Part shown: one piece after another, positions 26,593 through 35,019 of the stretch
Layout: every line of letters begins with the position of its first letter
Numbering within the stretch: position 1 is the stretch's first letter
From: Streptomyces spinosus
GTDB lineage: Bacteria; Actinomycetota; Actinomycetes; Streptomycetales; Streptomycetaceae
Reading direction: 5' to 3'
NCBI RefSeq assembly: GCF_020400655.1
Contig: NZ_JAINRC010000001.1
Coordinates: 744,001 to 808,000 of the forward strand
Length of the DNA: 64,000 nucleotides
Notes under the pieces: model-generated
Seen by the model: the letters and a program-made list of their open reading frames with translations, nothing else
What the model was told of the DNA's origin: nothing
Database searches by the model: none
Position numbers and translations under genes: made by a program

Positions 26593-27417
26593 TCAGGACC
26601 AGACCTGGAGCGGGCCGCGCCCGGTCACGCCCAGGAAGAAGGAGAGACTGACCCGGCGGCCCTCGCCACCGATCTCGTTGACCGCGTGGAGGTTGCGCGA
26701 GTCGAAGATCACCGCGTCGCCGGTGCGGGGCCGGACCACCGCCACCGGCTCGTCCTCGACCACCTTCTCGTCATAGCCGTAGCCGTCGCGGAAGGGCTCG
26801 TCGACCGGCCGCCAGCGGCGCCGGTAGACACGGGTCTCACCGCCCTGCTCCGGCATGGAGAGGTACCAGTTGAGGGTGAGGAAACTGGCCGGGGTCTCGT
26901 CCAGGATGCCGGGGAACTCCCGGACGATCTCGTCGAAGTGGAGCTTGGCGCCGTTCGGGATCTCCCGGATCATCCCCGCGAACATGTCGCGGCCCCTGGA
27001 CCGGGCGGGCACGACCTCGTCGCCCCAGGCGCGGCCGACCCGCTCCACGGCCAGGTCCATCGGGTCCGAGCCGTGGTGCAGCTTCCCGCGCAGGCGGAGC
27101 GCCTCGTCCGCGATCTTCCAGTACTCGTCGGTCAGCGTATGCGCGCCGTAGAAGTCGTACGCGGCGGGACCGATCTTGGCGATGGGCGGGAAGATCAGGT
27201 TCTCGTCGTAGGCCCCGAACTCGCGGTGGTCCAGGCCCTCCATGATGTCGGCGCACTCCTCCTCGGAGGAGAAGCCGCGGATCCGTACCGCGCCGAGCAC
27301 TCCGACGGCCAGCCGCAGGATGTGGTCCCGGGTCAGTTCGTCGACCGTCTCGGCGTCGAAGAGGGTGAAGATCGGCGAGGCGTTGGTGGAGACGTCCCGA
27401 AGCTCCGTCCCGCTCAT
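26593..27417 (-). CDS. Second Fe(II)/2-oxoglutarate oxygenase
   Basis: The 274-residue protein (MSGTELRDV start) has KLHFDEIV near residue 158 for the HxD pair and DSRNLHAVNEI near 245 for the distal His, followed by RRVSLSFFLG, which supplies the 2-oxoglutarate Arg. This is the jelly-roll hydroxylase pattern; it is not closely similar to the PhyH neighbour. The ATG at 27415-27417 overlaps the MbtH stop (ATGA). A longer reading frame reaching 27492 exists but would overlap MbtH by 79 bp, so I reject it. Likely role: beta- or ring hydroxylation of a precursor or carrier-bound residue. Confidence 0.85.
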   Translation of the reverse strand: MSGTELRDVSTNASPIFTLFDAETVDELTRDHILRLAVGVLGAVRIRGFSSEEECADIMEGLDHREFGAYDENLIFPPIAKIGPAAYDFYGAHTLTDEYWKIADEALRLRGKLHHGSDPMDLAVERVGRAWGDEVVPARSRGRDMFAGMIREIPNGAKLHFDEIVREFPGILDETPASFLTLNWYLSMPEQGGETRVYRRRWRPVDEPFRDGYGYDEKVVEDEPVAVVRPRTGDAVIFDSRNLHAVNEIGGEGRRVSLSFFLGVTGRGPLQVWS

Positions 27418-27626
27418 CGTTCCGTCTCCATGAAGGTCCGGAGGCTGAGCGGCCGCATGTCGGTCCACAGCTCCTCGATCCGGCTCAGGCACTCCTCCTT
27501 GGCGGCGGCCTCGCCGACGGACTCCCAGCCCTGCGGCAGCTCGCGGTCGGCGCGCCAGACCGAGTACTGCTCCTCGTGGTTGCGGACCACGAAGTAACGC
27601 TCCTGGGTCAGTGTCGTGTCACTCAT
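27414..27626 (-). CDS. MbtH-like protein
   Basis: The 70-residue protein carries the family signature in order: NHEEQYSVWRADRELPQGW, then CLSRIEELWTDMRPLSL. MbtH proteins bind and stabilise NRPS adenylation domains, so this one is expected to serve the A domains of the cluster. GGAGG five bases before the ATG at 27624-27626 fixes the start. It overlaps the piperazate fusion gene by 8 bp and the oxygenase by 4 bp, so the three are translated as a chain. Confidence 0.95.
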   Translation of the reverse strand: MSDTTLTQERYFVVRNHEEQYSVWRADRELPQGWESVGEAAAKEECLSRIEELWTDMRPLSLRTFMETER

Positions 27627-29715
27627 GAATGCCTCCAATGGCGATGGGGAGGAGGGGGCGGTCGGCCAAGTCCCGGGGGGCGTCCTCGGTGATGAGGCTG
27701 AGCCCCACCGCGTACTCGATGAAGTCCCGCTCGCCGCGTTCGGTCGCGCGGGCCAGGGCCACGGCGGCGTGCCGGCGGTCGGTCTCGTCGCGGTCCTGCG
27801 ACAGCTTGAAGCGGCCCACGAGCTCGTCGATCTCGAACTCGAAGCCGACGATGCCGCCGATGATGCGGTCGATGCGCGGGTCGTCGCCGCGCAGCCGGTT
27901 GTCGGGCTCGGAGTGTTCCGCGATCCCGACCAGACCGCGCACCAGCGTCTCCCGGTCCTCGATGACCCGGACCCGGCCGCGCACGTGGACGGACATCGAG
28001 TTCCACGTGGGCAGTGGGTCGCTCGCGAAGAGGGCGGGCGGCATGTAGGCGTTGGGGCCGTGGAAGACGGCGAGCATGCGGCGGCCGTCGATGAGCGAGG
28101 CGTGCTCGTTCGCCCGGTCCAGGTGCCCGAACAGGACGCCCTTGGTGCCGCGGGACCGGTCGAGGATCAGCGGCAGGTGGGTGGCGAACGGCTCGTCGCC
28201 CGAGCGCGCCGAGATCAGCGTGGCGAAGCGGAACCGCTCCATCAGGGCGTAGAGCTTCTCCCGGTCGTGCTCCAGGTACCAGCTCGGCGGGTACACGGCG
28301 GTGCCGGACGCGGCGGCCGGGGCGGAGACGGCAGGGCGGCCGGTCGCGCCCGGCGACATCACCGGGCAGCCGCCGATGCCCGCCGGGGCCGGCACCCGGT
28401 CCGCGATGTCGTCCACGATCTCCTTGGAACGGAACGGCAGCAGTGACAGCAGCGTGTCACCGAGGCCGAACTGCGCCTCGCCGAAGCCCTGGAGGTACAG
28501 CCCGGCCCGCAGCTCGGAGCCGGTACGGGCCCGGTAGCTGCGCGTGAGGGAGACACCGGTGCCGGCCTCGTCCGCGACGAGGTGGGGCAGCACCTCCGCG
28601 AAGATCTCCGGGTCGAGCGAGCGGTCGTAGCCGGTGGCCAGGACCACGCCGTCGCAGGCCAGCACCTCGTCCGGGCGCTCCTCCAGCCGCCCGTGGAGGG
28701 TCGCGGCCAGGCCGTCGCCGTCCTCGCGGACCTCGCCGAGGCGGGAGAAGGAGTGGATGTGCAGCCGGCGGCGGCCCTTGACCTCGTCGAGGTAGTCGGT
28801 GTTGAAGAGCCGCTCCAGCAGGTCCTCGCGGACCACGCCGTAGTTGGCGTCGCGCAGCTGGGCGGCGACGACCGCGCGGTGCTCGGGCGCCATCCGGTAG
28901 AAGGAGTCGGCGCCGCCGGAGTAGAACTGCTCGTTGACGAAGGGGCTGTTGTCGGTCGGCTGGAGGGTGTACCCGGAGACGACGAGGTGGATCTCGGCCC
29001 GGTCGTAGTGGTGGAGGAGGTACTCGGCGATCTCGCCCGCGCTCTGGCCGCCGCCGGCGATCACGAACCGGTACGGCGCGTCGTGGTCCTTGAACCGCTC
29101 CGGGAAGCGGGTCAGGAACTCGCTGGAGTGAATGACGGCGGAGACGTCGGCGACAGCGTCCGGCCGGCCCGCCCGCCCGCCGCCCGCGTGGACGACGTTG
29201 CGGGCGTAGTGGGTGGTGCGCCGGCCGGTGGCGACCTCCTCGGTCTCGACGCGGAAGAGCGACAGGGTGCCGCCGCCGGCCGGCACCGGTGTCACGCGGT
29301 GCACCCGCGTACCGAAGCGGACCTGGTCGGCGAAGTCCTCGGCGACCCACTTCAGGTAGTCGTCGTACTCGATCCGGGTCGGCCGGAACTCGTTGAGGTT
29401 GACGAACCGCTCCAGCCGCCCCTTGGCCTTGGTGTACTGGAGGAACGAGTAGGGGCTGGCCGGGTTCCGCAGCGACACCAGGTCCTTGAGGAAGGAGATC
29501 TGCATCCGGGCGCCGTCGATGAGCATGCCGGGGTGCCAGGCGACGCCCTCGCGGCGCTCGACGAACAGGCAGGACAGAGGCAGCCGCTGCTCGCGGGCGC
29601 ACACGGCGAGAGCCAGGTTGGAGGGGCCGAATCCTATGCCCAGGAGGTCGTAGGGGCGTTCCGCGGTCGTTCCCACCAGGTCCTCGCCCTCGGGGGCCGC
29701 GCCTTCGTTTCTCAC
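27619..29715 (-). CDS. Fused ornithine N5-hydroxylase and piperazate synthase (KtzI-KtzT type)
   Basis: The 698-residue protein joins two enzymes. Residues about 25-440 form a flavin N-hydroxylase with FAD site GIGFGPSNLA near 28, NADPH site AGGGQSAGEI near 215 and ATGYDRS near 345, as in KtzI, SidA and PvdA. Residues about 480-698 are a PaiB/FMN-binding-fold domain (PPSWYLEHDREKLYALMERF, HLPLIL) like KtzT, the heme enzyme that closes N5-hydroxyornithine into L-piperazate through an N-N bond. The kutzneride pathway uses two proteins for this; natural fusions of the pair are known. The start is GTG 29713-29715 with GAGGAG five bases upstream, not the more distal ATG. It predicts piperazate in the product. 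Confidence 0.9.
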   Translation of the reverse strand: MRNEGAAPEGEDLVGTTAERPYDLLGIGFGPSNLALAVCAREQRLPLSCLFVERREGVAWHPGMLIDGARMQISFLKDLVSLRNPASPYSFLQYTKAKGRLERFVNLNEFRPTRIEYDDYLKWVAEDFADQVRFGTRVHRVTPVPAGGGTLSLFRVETEEVATGRRTTHYARNVVHAGGGRAGRPDAVADVSAVIHSSEFLTRFPERFKDHDAPYRFVIAGGGQSAGEIAEYLLHHYDRAEIHLVVSGYTLQPTDNSPFVNEQFYSGGADSFYRMAPEHRAVVAAQLRDANYGVVREDLLERLFNTDYLDEVKGRRRLHIHSFSRLGEVREDGDGLAATLHGRLEERPDEVLACDGVVLATGYDRSLDPEIFAEVLPHLVADEAGTGVSLTRSYRARTGSELRAGLYLQGFGEAQFGLGDTLLSLLPFRSKEIVDDIADRVPAPAGIGGCPVMSPGATGRPAVSAPAAASGTAVYPPSWYLEHDREKLYALMERFRFATLISARSGDEPFATHLPLILDRSRGTKGVLFGHLDRANEHASLIDGRRMLAVFHGPNAYMPPALFASDPLPTWNSMSVHVRGRVRVIEDRETLVRGLVGIAEHSEPDNRLRGDDPRIDRIIGGIVGFEFEIDELVGRFKLSQDRDETDRRHAAVALARATERGERDFIEYAVGLSLITEDAPRDLADRPLLPIAIGGIHE

Positions 29716-29833
29716 AACTACTCCTCTAGAACAGTCGGCTCTTACGCAGGGCGATTTCCTGATGATGCCCGCACTGATCGGCCGGCGTGATCGACTGTGC
29801 TGCACGGTCGAACACCCCGGCCCGGTGATGTCC

Positions 29834-30946
29834 TCAGACGCCGAGTCGGGTCTTGACCTCGGCGAAGTAGGGAATGTGCCGGTAGTCGCGCGACTCGGTG
29901 TCGTAGTCGGTGTACCGGTTGGTGAAGTCGAGAAGGCGCTGCTTCACGACGTCGACCGGGTCCCGGTGGATACCGGATTCGATGCGCTCGATCTCCGAGA
30001 GGAAATCACGCAGCACGTCGGGGAGCTTTTCCGTGAGCCGGATACGGCCGTCGACCAGACCGATCCCGCCGTTCCCCTCGAGATAGTTGAAGAGCAGCTG
30101 GGAGGCGACCGCGTCGTAGTTCGGGCGCGGGATTCCCTCCACCGCGTAGCGCAGCAGACGCTCGGCGAGGATGAACTCGTACGCGGCCCGCGCCTCCTCG
30201 CGCGGCAGTTTCGTGTCGTGCAGGCAGACGAGCATGCCGGAGACGTCGACGCGCAGTTCCTCCAGGCCGGCCAGCGGCTTCAGCTTCTTCGCCGCGAGGT
30301 ACTCCGGGATCGGCATGTCGCCGTGGCGGTGGTGGTACTCGTGCAGGCGGACCCACCAGGACGAGGCCTGCTCGACCTTCCGGTCGGAGGCGCCCTGGAT
30401 CAGCGGGAAGCTCCCCGGCTCCATCACCTCGTCGATGAGGAGACGGGTGATCCTGTTGTGCCGCACCAGGAACTTGTCGATGAAGTAGAAGATGAGGTCG
30501 TCCGGCTTCTGGATGCCGTCGAGGTGGTTCTCCGGGAACAGCGCCACGACGACCCGGGAGCCGAATCCGGTGGTCTTTCCCGTGATGTTCACGGGCATGG
30601 TGTTGCTGGCGTAACGCTCGGCCAGATACGGGTCGGTCGGCAGCGTGTCGTACGTGAGGCAGTCGAGGTTCAGACGCGGGAAGTACGAGGCGTCGAAGAG
30701 CGAGAAGATGACGTTGTCGCGCCGGTTGTTGATGTGTGCCTTGGTCGCCTCCAGACGCTTTCCCGGCTCGAAGACGGCGAGGTCGTCGAGAAACGCCTCG
30801 ACCGCCGGCACACCGCGCAGCGCACGGCTGGAACCGAGCTGACGGGAGAGCTCCTTGAGTTCGGTCTCGTCCCGCAGGAACTGTCGTTCGGGGAGGCTCG
30901 CCCTGATGTCCTCTATTTCGGCGAATACCTCGGTCATGTCAGCCAT
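29834..30946 (-). CDS. DUF6421-like protein with a gluzincin-like metal motif
   Basis: The 370-residue protein resembles the DUF6421 family in its C-terminal half (LEELRVD, then NYDAVASQLLFNYL). It has HEYHHRHGD near residue 185, a literal HExxH, and ELRVD about 25 residues later; HExxH plus ExxxD is the ligand layout of gluzincin metalloenzymes, and EELRxD also recalls the second motif of the dipeptidyl-peptidase III family. Its activity is unknown to me; a zinc hydrolase acting on the peptide or a leader-like group is an inference. The ATG at 30944-30946 follows AAGGG by six bases; a longer in-frame start lacks a ribosome site. It lies between the StrR-like regulator and the piperazate fusion. 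Confidence 0.75.
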   Translation of the reverse strand: MADMTEVFAEIEDIRASLPERQFLRDETELKELSRQLGSSRALRGVPAVEAFLDDLAVFEPGKRLEATKAHINNRRDNVIFSLFDASYFPRLNLDCLTYDTLPTDPYLAERYASNTMPVNITGKTTGFGSRVVVALFPENHLDGIQKPDDLIFYFIDKFLVRHNRITRLLIDEVMEPGSFPLIQGASDRKVEQASSWWVRLHEYHHRHGDMPIPEYLAAKKLKPLAGLEELRVDVSGMLVCLHDTKLPREEARAAYEFILAERLLRYAVEGIPRPNYDAVASQLLFNYLEGNGGIGLVDGRIRLTEKLPDVLRDFLSEIERIESGIHRDPVDVVKQRLLDFTNRYTDYDTESRDYRHIPYFAEVKTRLGV

Positions 30947-31040
30947 GGAATACCCTTCCGAGAATGCACCCCGGCGGCCTGTCGGACCGGTCACGGGATG
31001 GTGAATGGCCGCCGCGGCGTGTGCGCCTGCAGGACGGCGG

Positions 31041-32063
31041 TCAGCAGGCGTCGCGGTTGCGCTCTTCCAGCGCGGTGGCGAAGTCGAGCCACGCGTAGGC
31101 GTACTCGCGGGCGAGCGCCGCCACCGGGTCGATGTTGTGGGAGGGCACCCGCTCGGCGATCTCCGGGCACTCGGCCACGCCGCGCCGGCACCCGTCGAGC
31201 CAGCGGATCAGCCGCCGGCCGATGTTGTTGTAGCGCAGGGACGGGTCCTTGGTGAGCGCCGCGATGATCGCCGCGGGGTCGGCGGGTGCCTCCCGTTCCG
31301 GCTCGGGCTGCGGGCGCGGCGCGGTGGTGCGGTCCTGCTCGGTCTCGTCCTCGGCCTGCGCCCGGCGGCGCCGGGAGACCGGCTCCTCCCCCGCCAGGAC
31401 GCGCTTGCGCACGTCGTGCACGGTCGACGGGGAGACGCCGACACGCTGCGCGATGTCGCGGATGGACGCGGTCGGATCGCTCATCAGCAGCTCGTAGACC
31501 TTCATCCGGCCGCTGGAGCCGTCCACGGGCCGTGCCCGCCCGTCCTTGCCGACCCGTACGACCGCGCCGCCGGACTCCGCGGTCAGCTGGCCCCGGATGC
31601 GGCCGATGGTGCCCGCCGACAGCCCCGTCAGGGAGGCGATCATGCGGTTGGACCAGTGCGGGTGGGTGGTGACCAGGCGCGCCGCCGCGGCGGTGCGATC
31701 GGTACGCGACAGGAGCAGGCCGCGGCCGTGCAGGGTGTTCAGCCGCACGGCCAGCACGAACGCCTCGTCGGCCGTCCCCTCGAACATCCGGGCCGTGATC
31801 TCCTGCCGGCCGCGCAGCACGGCGGCCCGCACCCGGTGGTTGCCGTCCACGACGCGCATGGTGCGGCTGTGCACGACGACCGGGGGCAGGGTGTCCCCGG
31901 CGGCGGCCAGCATGCGGCAGTGCGCGTCGTTCAGCCCGCCGCCGCGCGGCGAGTCCCCGAACCGCAGCGCGCGGACGGGGAGGGAGACCGTCGGCGCGTC
32001 GTCGGCGTCCGGGTCGAGGACGTCGAGAGAAAGGGATTCCGGCAGATTCAGGGAGATGCTCAC
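31041..32063 (-). CDS. StrR/ParB-like pathway-specific transcriptional activator
   Basis: The 340-residue protein has an N-terminal ParB-like domain: VRALRFGDSPR near residue 30, then RTMRVVDGNHRVRAAVLRG near 70. Helix-turn-helix segments follow near 130-150 (ASLTGLSAGTIGRIRGQL) and 185-210 (DIAQRVGVSPSTVHDVRKRV). This layout and wording match StrR, Dbv4 and Bbr, which activate antibiotic clusters by binding paired GTTCGACTG half sites; two such sites are present at 1474 and 17595. The start is GTG 32061-32063, four bases after GGAGG. Between the HTH region and the C-terminus is a charged linker near 215-245. It is 94 bp upstream of the DUF6421-like gene and may be co-transcribed with it. Confidence 0.88.
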   Translation of the reverse strand: MSISLNLPESLSLDVLDPDADDAPTVSLPVRALRFGDSPRGGGLNDAHCRMLAAAGDTLPPVVVHSRTMRVVDGNHRVRAAVLRGRQEITARMFEGTADEAFVLAVRLNTLHGRGLLLSRTDRTAAAARLVTTHPHWSNRMIASLTGLSAGTIGRIRGQLTAESGGAVVRVGKDGRARPVDGSSGRMKVYELLMSDPTASIRDIAQRVGVSPSTVHDVRKRVLAGEEPVSRRRRAQAEDETEQDRTTAPRPQPEPEREAPADPAAIIAALTKDPSLRYNNIGRRLIRWLDGCRRGVAECPEIAERVPSHNIDPVAALAREYAYAWLDFATALEERNRDAC

Positions 32064-32137
32064 TCTTCCTCCGGGCAATTCTGCTGCGGCGCCGACCCGG
32101 TCGGAGTCGACGGAATTCCGCATCCGTGTGGCCGCCT

Positions 32138-32431
32138 TTATCGCCAGGCGCCGCGCACGACACAGGAATCGACATACCAGCCCGTCAGGGGCGGCATGAC
32201 CATCACCAGGCGCCAGCACAGGGCGAGCGCGGATGTGGCCACCTCGGCCTCGTCTCCCCCGTGCATGAAGAGCACCACCGAGAAGCCGTCGGCGCCGTCT
32301 GCGATCCGTACGTGCTCCATGCCGTCGCCCTCTTGCGCGTGCGCCCAGAACGCGTCGGTCAGCGAGGCGCTGTCGACGGAGGCTTTGGCCTGGTCGGCGC
32401 CGGGTTTGAGCACGACGACGGCGGCATACAT
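32138..32431 (-). CDS. Small protein of unknown function (97 residues)
   Basis: This small protein begins MYAAVVVLKPGADQAKASV and ends WYVDSCVVRGAWR. The composition (a beta-like start, a central FSVVLFMHGGDEAEVATSAL) suggests a small alpha/beta fold; I do not recognise the family. Its ribosome site is weak. It lies 31 bp after the small secreted-peptide gene and 74 bp before the regulator gene, in the same direction, so the three may form one unit. A role in regulation is only suggested by position. Confidence 0.6.
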   Translation of the reverse strand: MYAAVVVLKPGADQAKASVDSASLTDAFWAHAQEGDGMEHVRIADGADGFSVVLFMHGGDEAEVATSALALCWRLVMVMPPLTGWYVDSCVVRGAWR

Positions 32432-32462
32432 GGACGTGCTTCGGCTCGGTGGCGGGTGCCGG

Positions 32463-32654
32463 TCAGCCCCAGCCGAAGCCGGGCTCCGGGCTCTCGGTGA
32501 CGCTCGCGTCGGAGGCCGGGGTGTCGGTGGAGACGGTCACCGCGGCATCGGCGCGGCCCGTGCCGTCGGCGAAGCCGGCGACCGGCACGGCGACGGCGGC
32601 GACCGCGGCGGCGGCGACGACAAAACGGGCGACGGAAAGCCGGGAATTCTTCAC
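32463..32654 (-). CDS. Small secreted peptide precursor (63 residues)
   Basis: The reading frame MKNSRLSVARFVVAAAAVAA has a basic N-end followed by a 20-residue Ala/Val hydrophobic run, a typical Sec signal peptide, with possible cleavage after AGFADG or GRADA. The mature part is short, rich in Ser/Thr/Glu/Pro and ends PEPGFGWG. The GTG at 32652-32654 is preceded by GAAGGA five bases upstream. A longer frame reaching 32858 has no signal sequence at its own start, so the short form is preferred. Function unknown. Confidence 0.65.
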   Translation of the reverse strand: MKNSRLSVARFVVAAAAVAAVAVPVAGFADGTGRADAAVTVSTDTPASDASVTESPEPGFGWG

Positions 32655-32897
32655 GTTATTCCTTCGGGGAATCGGGAACCAGCGATGACGAAGGCCGTAT
32701 CGGATGAACCGGCCGCCGTGGCGTTCGAGAGAAATACTGGCTCGCCGCCGTGTCACTGTCAGTACATGCCGCGTTGCACCAACAGGCCAGGCCGGATGGG
32801 GCCTCCCGTGCGCGGGAGCCACCACCCGGCCCACCTTGGACGTTGCGGCGCTGGCCACACCCGGCCAAGCACGTTCGTGCCAGCCCCCGAGGTTCCC
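32655..32897. other. Non-coding gap, 243 bp
   Basis: This stretch lies between the stop of the LLM oxidoreductase (to its right) and the start of the small secreted peptide. It should hold the promoter for the peptide, small protein and regulator genes. I found no StrR-type half-site pair, no hairpin terminator and no convincing gene in it. Confidence 0.5.
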
Positions 32898-33794
32898 CTA
32901 GTTACCGCCCAGTTGAGCGAGGCCCTCCGTCGCGATCCGCTCGAAGACCTCCTGCGAGGTGTCGAACATCGAGTCCGGTACGGGCGCGTGGAGGACGATC
33001 TCGGTGAAGCCGAGCGCCGCGTACTTCCCGGCGAAGTCCACGAACGCGTCGAGGGAGGCCAGCGGCCGGTCCGGGGTGAGCCCCGTGAGCAGGATCCGCT
33101 CCAGCCCGGCCGGGTCCCTGCCCTCCGCGGCGCAGGCGTCGTCGAGCCGGGCCGACTGCTCGCGGATCGCCTCCATCGACTGCTCGGCCGTCCCGGTCCG
33201 CCAGAGCTTGATGTCGCCGATCGTCACCCACGCCTGGCCGTGGCGGGCGACGACCCCGAGCGCCCGGGGGCCCGCCGCCGCGATGGCGAAGGGGAGACGG
33301 GGCCGCTGGACGCAGCCGGGGATGGTGCGGGCCTCGGAGGCGGAGTAGTAGGTGCCGTCGTGGCTGACCGCGTCCTCGGTCAGGAGCCGGTCGAGCAGCG
33401 GCACGAACTCCTCGAACCGCGCGGCCCGTTCACGCGGGCTCCAGGCCTCCTGGCCGAGCGCGGTCGCGTCGTACCCGGCGGCGCCGGCGCCGATGCCCAG
33501 GGTGATCCGGCCGCCGGAGACGTCGTCGAGCGTGATCAGCTCCTTGGCCAGCGTGACCGGATGCCGGAAGTTCGGCGAGGTCACCATGGTGCCGAGACGC
33601 AGCCGCTCGGTGACCCCGGCGGCGGCCGTCAGGGTCGGTACCGCCCCGAACCAGGCGCGGTCACGCAGGCTCCGCCAGGACAGGTGGTCGTACGTGTACG
33701 CCGCGTGGAAGCCGAGCCGCTCGGCCCGTACCCACTGCTCACGGCCCCCGTCGTGCCACCGCCGGACGGGAAGGATCACAGTACTCAGTCGCAT
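32898..33794 (-). CDS. LLM-class F420-dependent oxidoreductase
   Basis: The 298-residue protein reads as a luciferase-like TIM barrel: WVRAERLGFHAAYTYDHLSW at the start, LRLGTMVTSPNFRHPVTLAK near residue 65 and LDDVSGGRITLGIGAG near 88. The family transfers hydride to or from F420 or FMN. It could reduce a precursor of the peptide, or be an unrelated flanking gene; it is the last enzyme on the right side of the cluster and is separated from it by 243 bp. The ATG at 33794 opens MRLSTVILPV. Confidence 0.85.
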   Translation of the reverse strand: MRLSTVILPVRRWHDGGREQWVRAERLGFHAAYTYDHLSWRSLRDRAWFGAVPTLTAAAGVTERLRLGTMVTSPNFRHPVTLAKELITLDDVSGGRITLGIGAGAAGYDATALGQEAWSPRERAARFEEFVPLLDRLLTEDAVSHDGTYYSASEARTIPGCVQRPRLPFAIAAAGPRALGVVARHGQAWVTIGDIKLWRTGTAEQSMEAIREQSARLDDACAAEGRDPAGLERILLTGLTPDRPLASLDAFVDFAGKYAALGFTEIVLHAPVPDSMFDTSQEVFERIATEGLAQLGGN

Positions 33795-34294
33795 GCGCCG
33801 ACACTAAGCGCGCGCCCCTCCGGGCCGCCGGGGAATCAGCGAGCGGTGTCTCGGGCCCTCCGCGGGGCGCGGCCGGGCGTACGACCAGCAGCGCGGCGTG
33901 GGCCGAGGGATGCGGCTGACGTGGGCGTGCACCCTGCACCACCGGCAACGACGCCGACCGGGTAGACGCGCCACCTGGATCACCGACCAGACCGGCTACA
34001 CCACACCACTGCGAGTGTGACCATTCCGGTCGACTGGGACAACGGTATGCCCGAGGCCGAGTGGAAGCTCGCTGCCGACGGCATACCCCGACCGGGTCCC
34101 CACCGGGGAAGGTTTCTCCTCACCGCCCGGTACGGGGGCGGACCGGGTCGAAGTCGTTGGGCGAGCGCGAGGTCGGCGCACCCTGGAGACGGGGCCCGTG
34201 CACCGCTCGTCCGCGGCACACCGCATACGGCAGGCGGCCCTTCTCCGGACAGAGGCGGCCTCCTGATCATGCTCGTTTCCGCGTTCGTCAGCGG
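33795..34294. other. 500 bp intergenic stretch, no gene recognised
   Basis: This gap lies between the LLM oxidoreductase start and the lipoprotein stop. Frames on both strands are short and have Streptomyces-like GC but no recognisable domain. An inverted repeat GGTATGCC / GGCATACC occurs at 34044-34051 and 34080-34087. A short plus-strand run ending TDQTGYTTPLRV at 34020 could be the decayed tail of a former gene, but I cannot identify it. Confidence 0.4.
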
Positions 34295-34996
34295 CTACGC
34301 GGGATCCAGCACGGGCTTCGCGGGGAGCCCGCCGTTCTTCTCGCAGCGCAGTTCCCTGGCCATGGCCAGCGAGAAGGAATGGGCCACGGTCGCGTAGGCG
34401 TCCTTCAACGTCTCCCCGTCGCCCTCGGGTGGCTTGGGCATGCCCCCGCGCTCCACGCCGACGATGATGTGGGCCACTTCCGAGGAGGCGGACAGCCTGC
34501 CGCTCCGGCACGCGAAGAAGACGTACGCCTTGTCCGCCGCGGCCACGGCCCGCTCCCCCATCTTCAACTCGGTGAACTGCGGGGCCGAGGGGCCCGTCGG
34601 GGCGTTGTCGGCCAGGTCCCAGGTGATCCTGAGCTCGAAGTCCGGCGTACCGATGGGCGTGTAGACACGGCAGGCGTCCTTGGGCACGGTGGAGCCCGGA
34701 AACGTTCCGACAAGGCTCGCCGCGGCCTTCGCCACGGTGTACTTCTCCGCCGACGCCTCGAACCGCGACGACCCCGTGATGACCTTCAGTGCCTTGGACG
34801 CGTCAGCGGACATGGCATCGCCACCGCAGAGTTGTTTCCCCGCAACGACCTTGTAGTCCTGCGGAGTTTTCGGAGTCCCGTCCGCGTCTCCGCCCCCTCC
34901 ACAACCCGTGGCCCCGAAAAACAACGAGCCGGCCACGGCCGCCGGGAGAAGCCCCCCGCGTACCGACCTACGACTGATCACTGTCCGCATCCTCAC
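34295..34996 (-). CDS. Putative lipoprotein, third gene of a WXG100-type operon
   Basis: The 233-residue protein begins with a basic segment (MRMRTVISRRSVRGG), a hydrophobic stretch and SLFFGATGCGGGG, a plausible though atypical lipobox with Cys near residue 32. The rest is a soluble domain with paired Cys residues (QLCGG, DACRVY, FFACRSG, LRCEKN) and no family I recognise. It would be anchored outside the membrane. It follows the 782-residue gene by 23 bp and ends the operon. The start is the GTG at 34996, with an ATG two codons later equally possible. Confidence 0.75.
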   Translation of the reverse strand: MRMRTVISRRSVRGGLLPAAVAGSLFFGATGCGGGGDADGTPKTPQDYKVVAGKQLCGGDAMSADASKALKVITGSSRFEASAEKYTVAKAAASLVGTFPGSTVPKDACRVYTPIGTPDFELRITWDLADNAPTGPSAPQFTELKMGERAVAAADKAYVFFACRSGRLSASSEVAHIIVGVERGGMPKPPEGDGETLKDAYATVAHSFSLAMARELRCEKNGGLPAKPVLDPA

Positions 34997-35019
34997 GTGT
35001 CCTCGGCCGTCTGCCGGCC

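Noticed and set aside
25750..27417. Either 2OG enzyme as a halogenase
   Set aside because: Both keep the Asp of HxD (HQD, HFD); halogenases of this fold have Ala or Gly there.
26593..27492. Longer start for the second 2OG oxygenase at 27492
   Set aside because: It would overlap most of the MbtH gene; the ATGA junction at 27414-27417 gives a normal-length oxygenase.
1..33794. Naming the product as luzopeptin, quinoxapeptin or korkormicin
   Set aside because: Piperazate and UvrA-like genes fit, but starter-unit, epimerase and N-methylation functions are not visible and the left end is missing.
34044..34087. Inverted repeat GGTATGCC/GGCATACC as transposon ends
   Set aside because: Only 8 bp, 28 bp apart, with no transposase and no target duplication around it.
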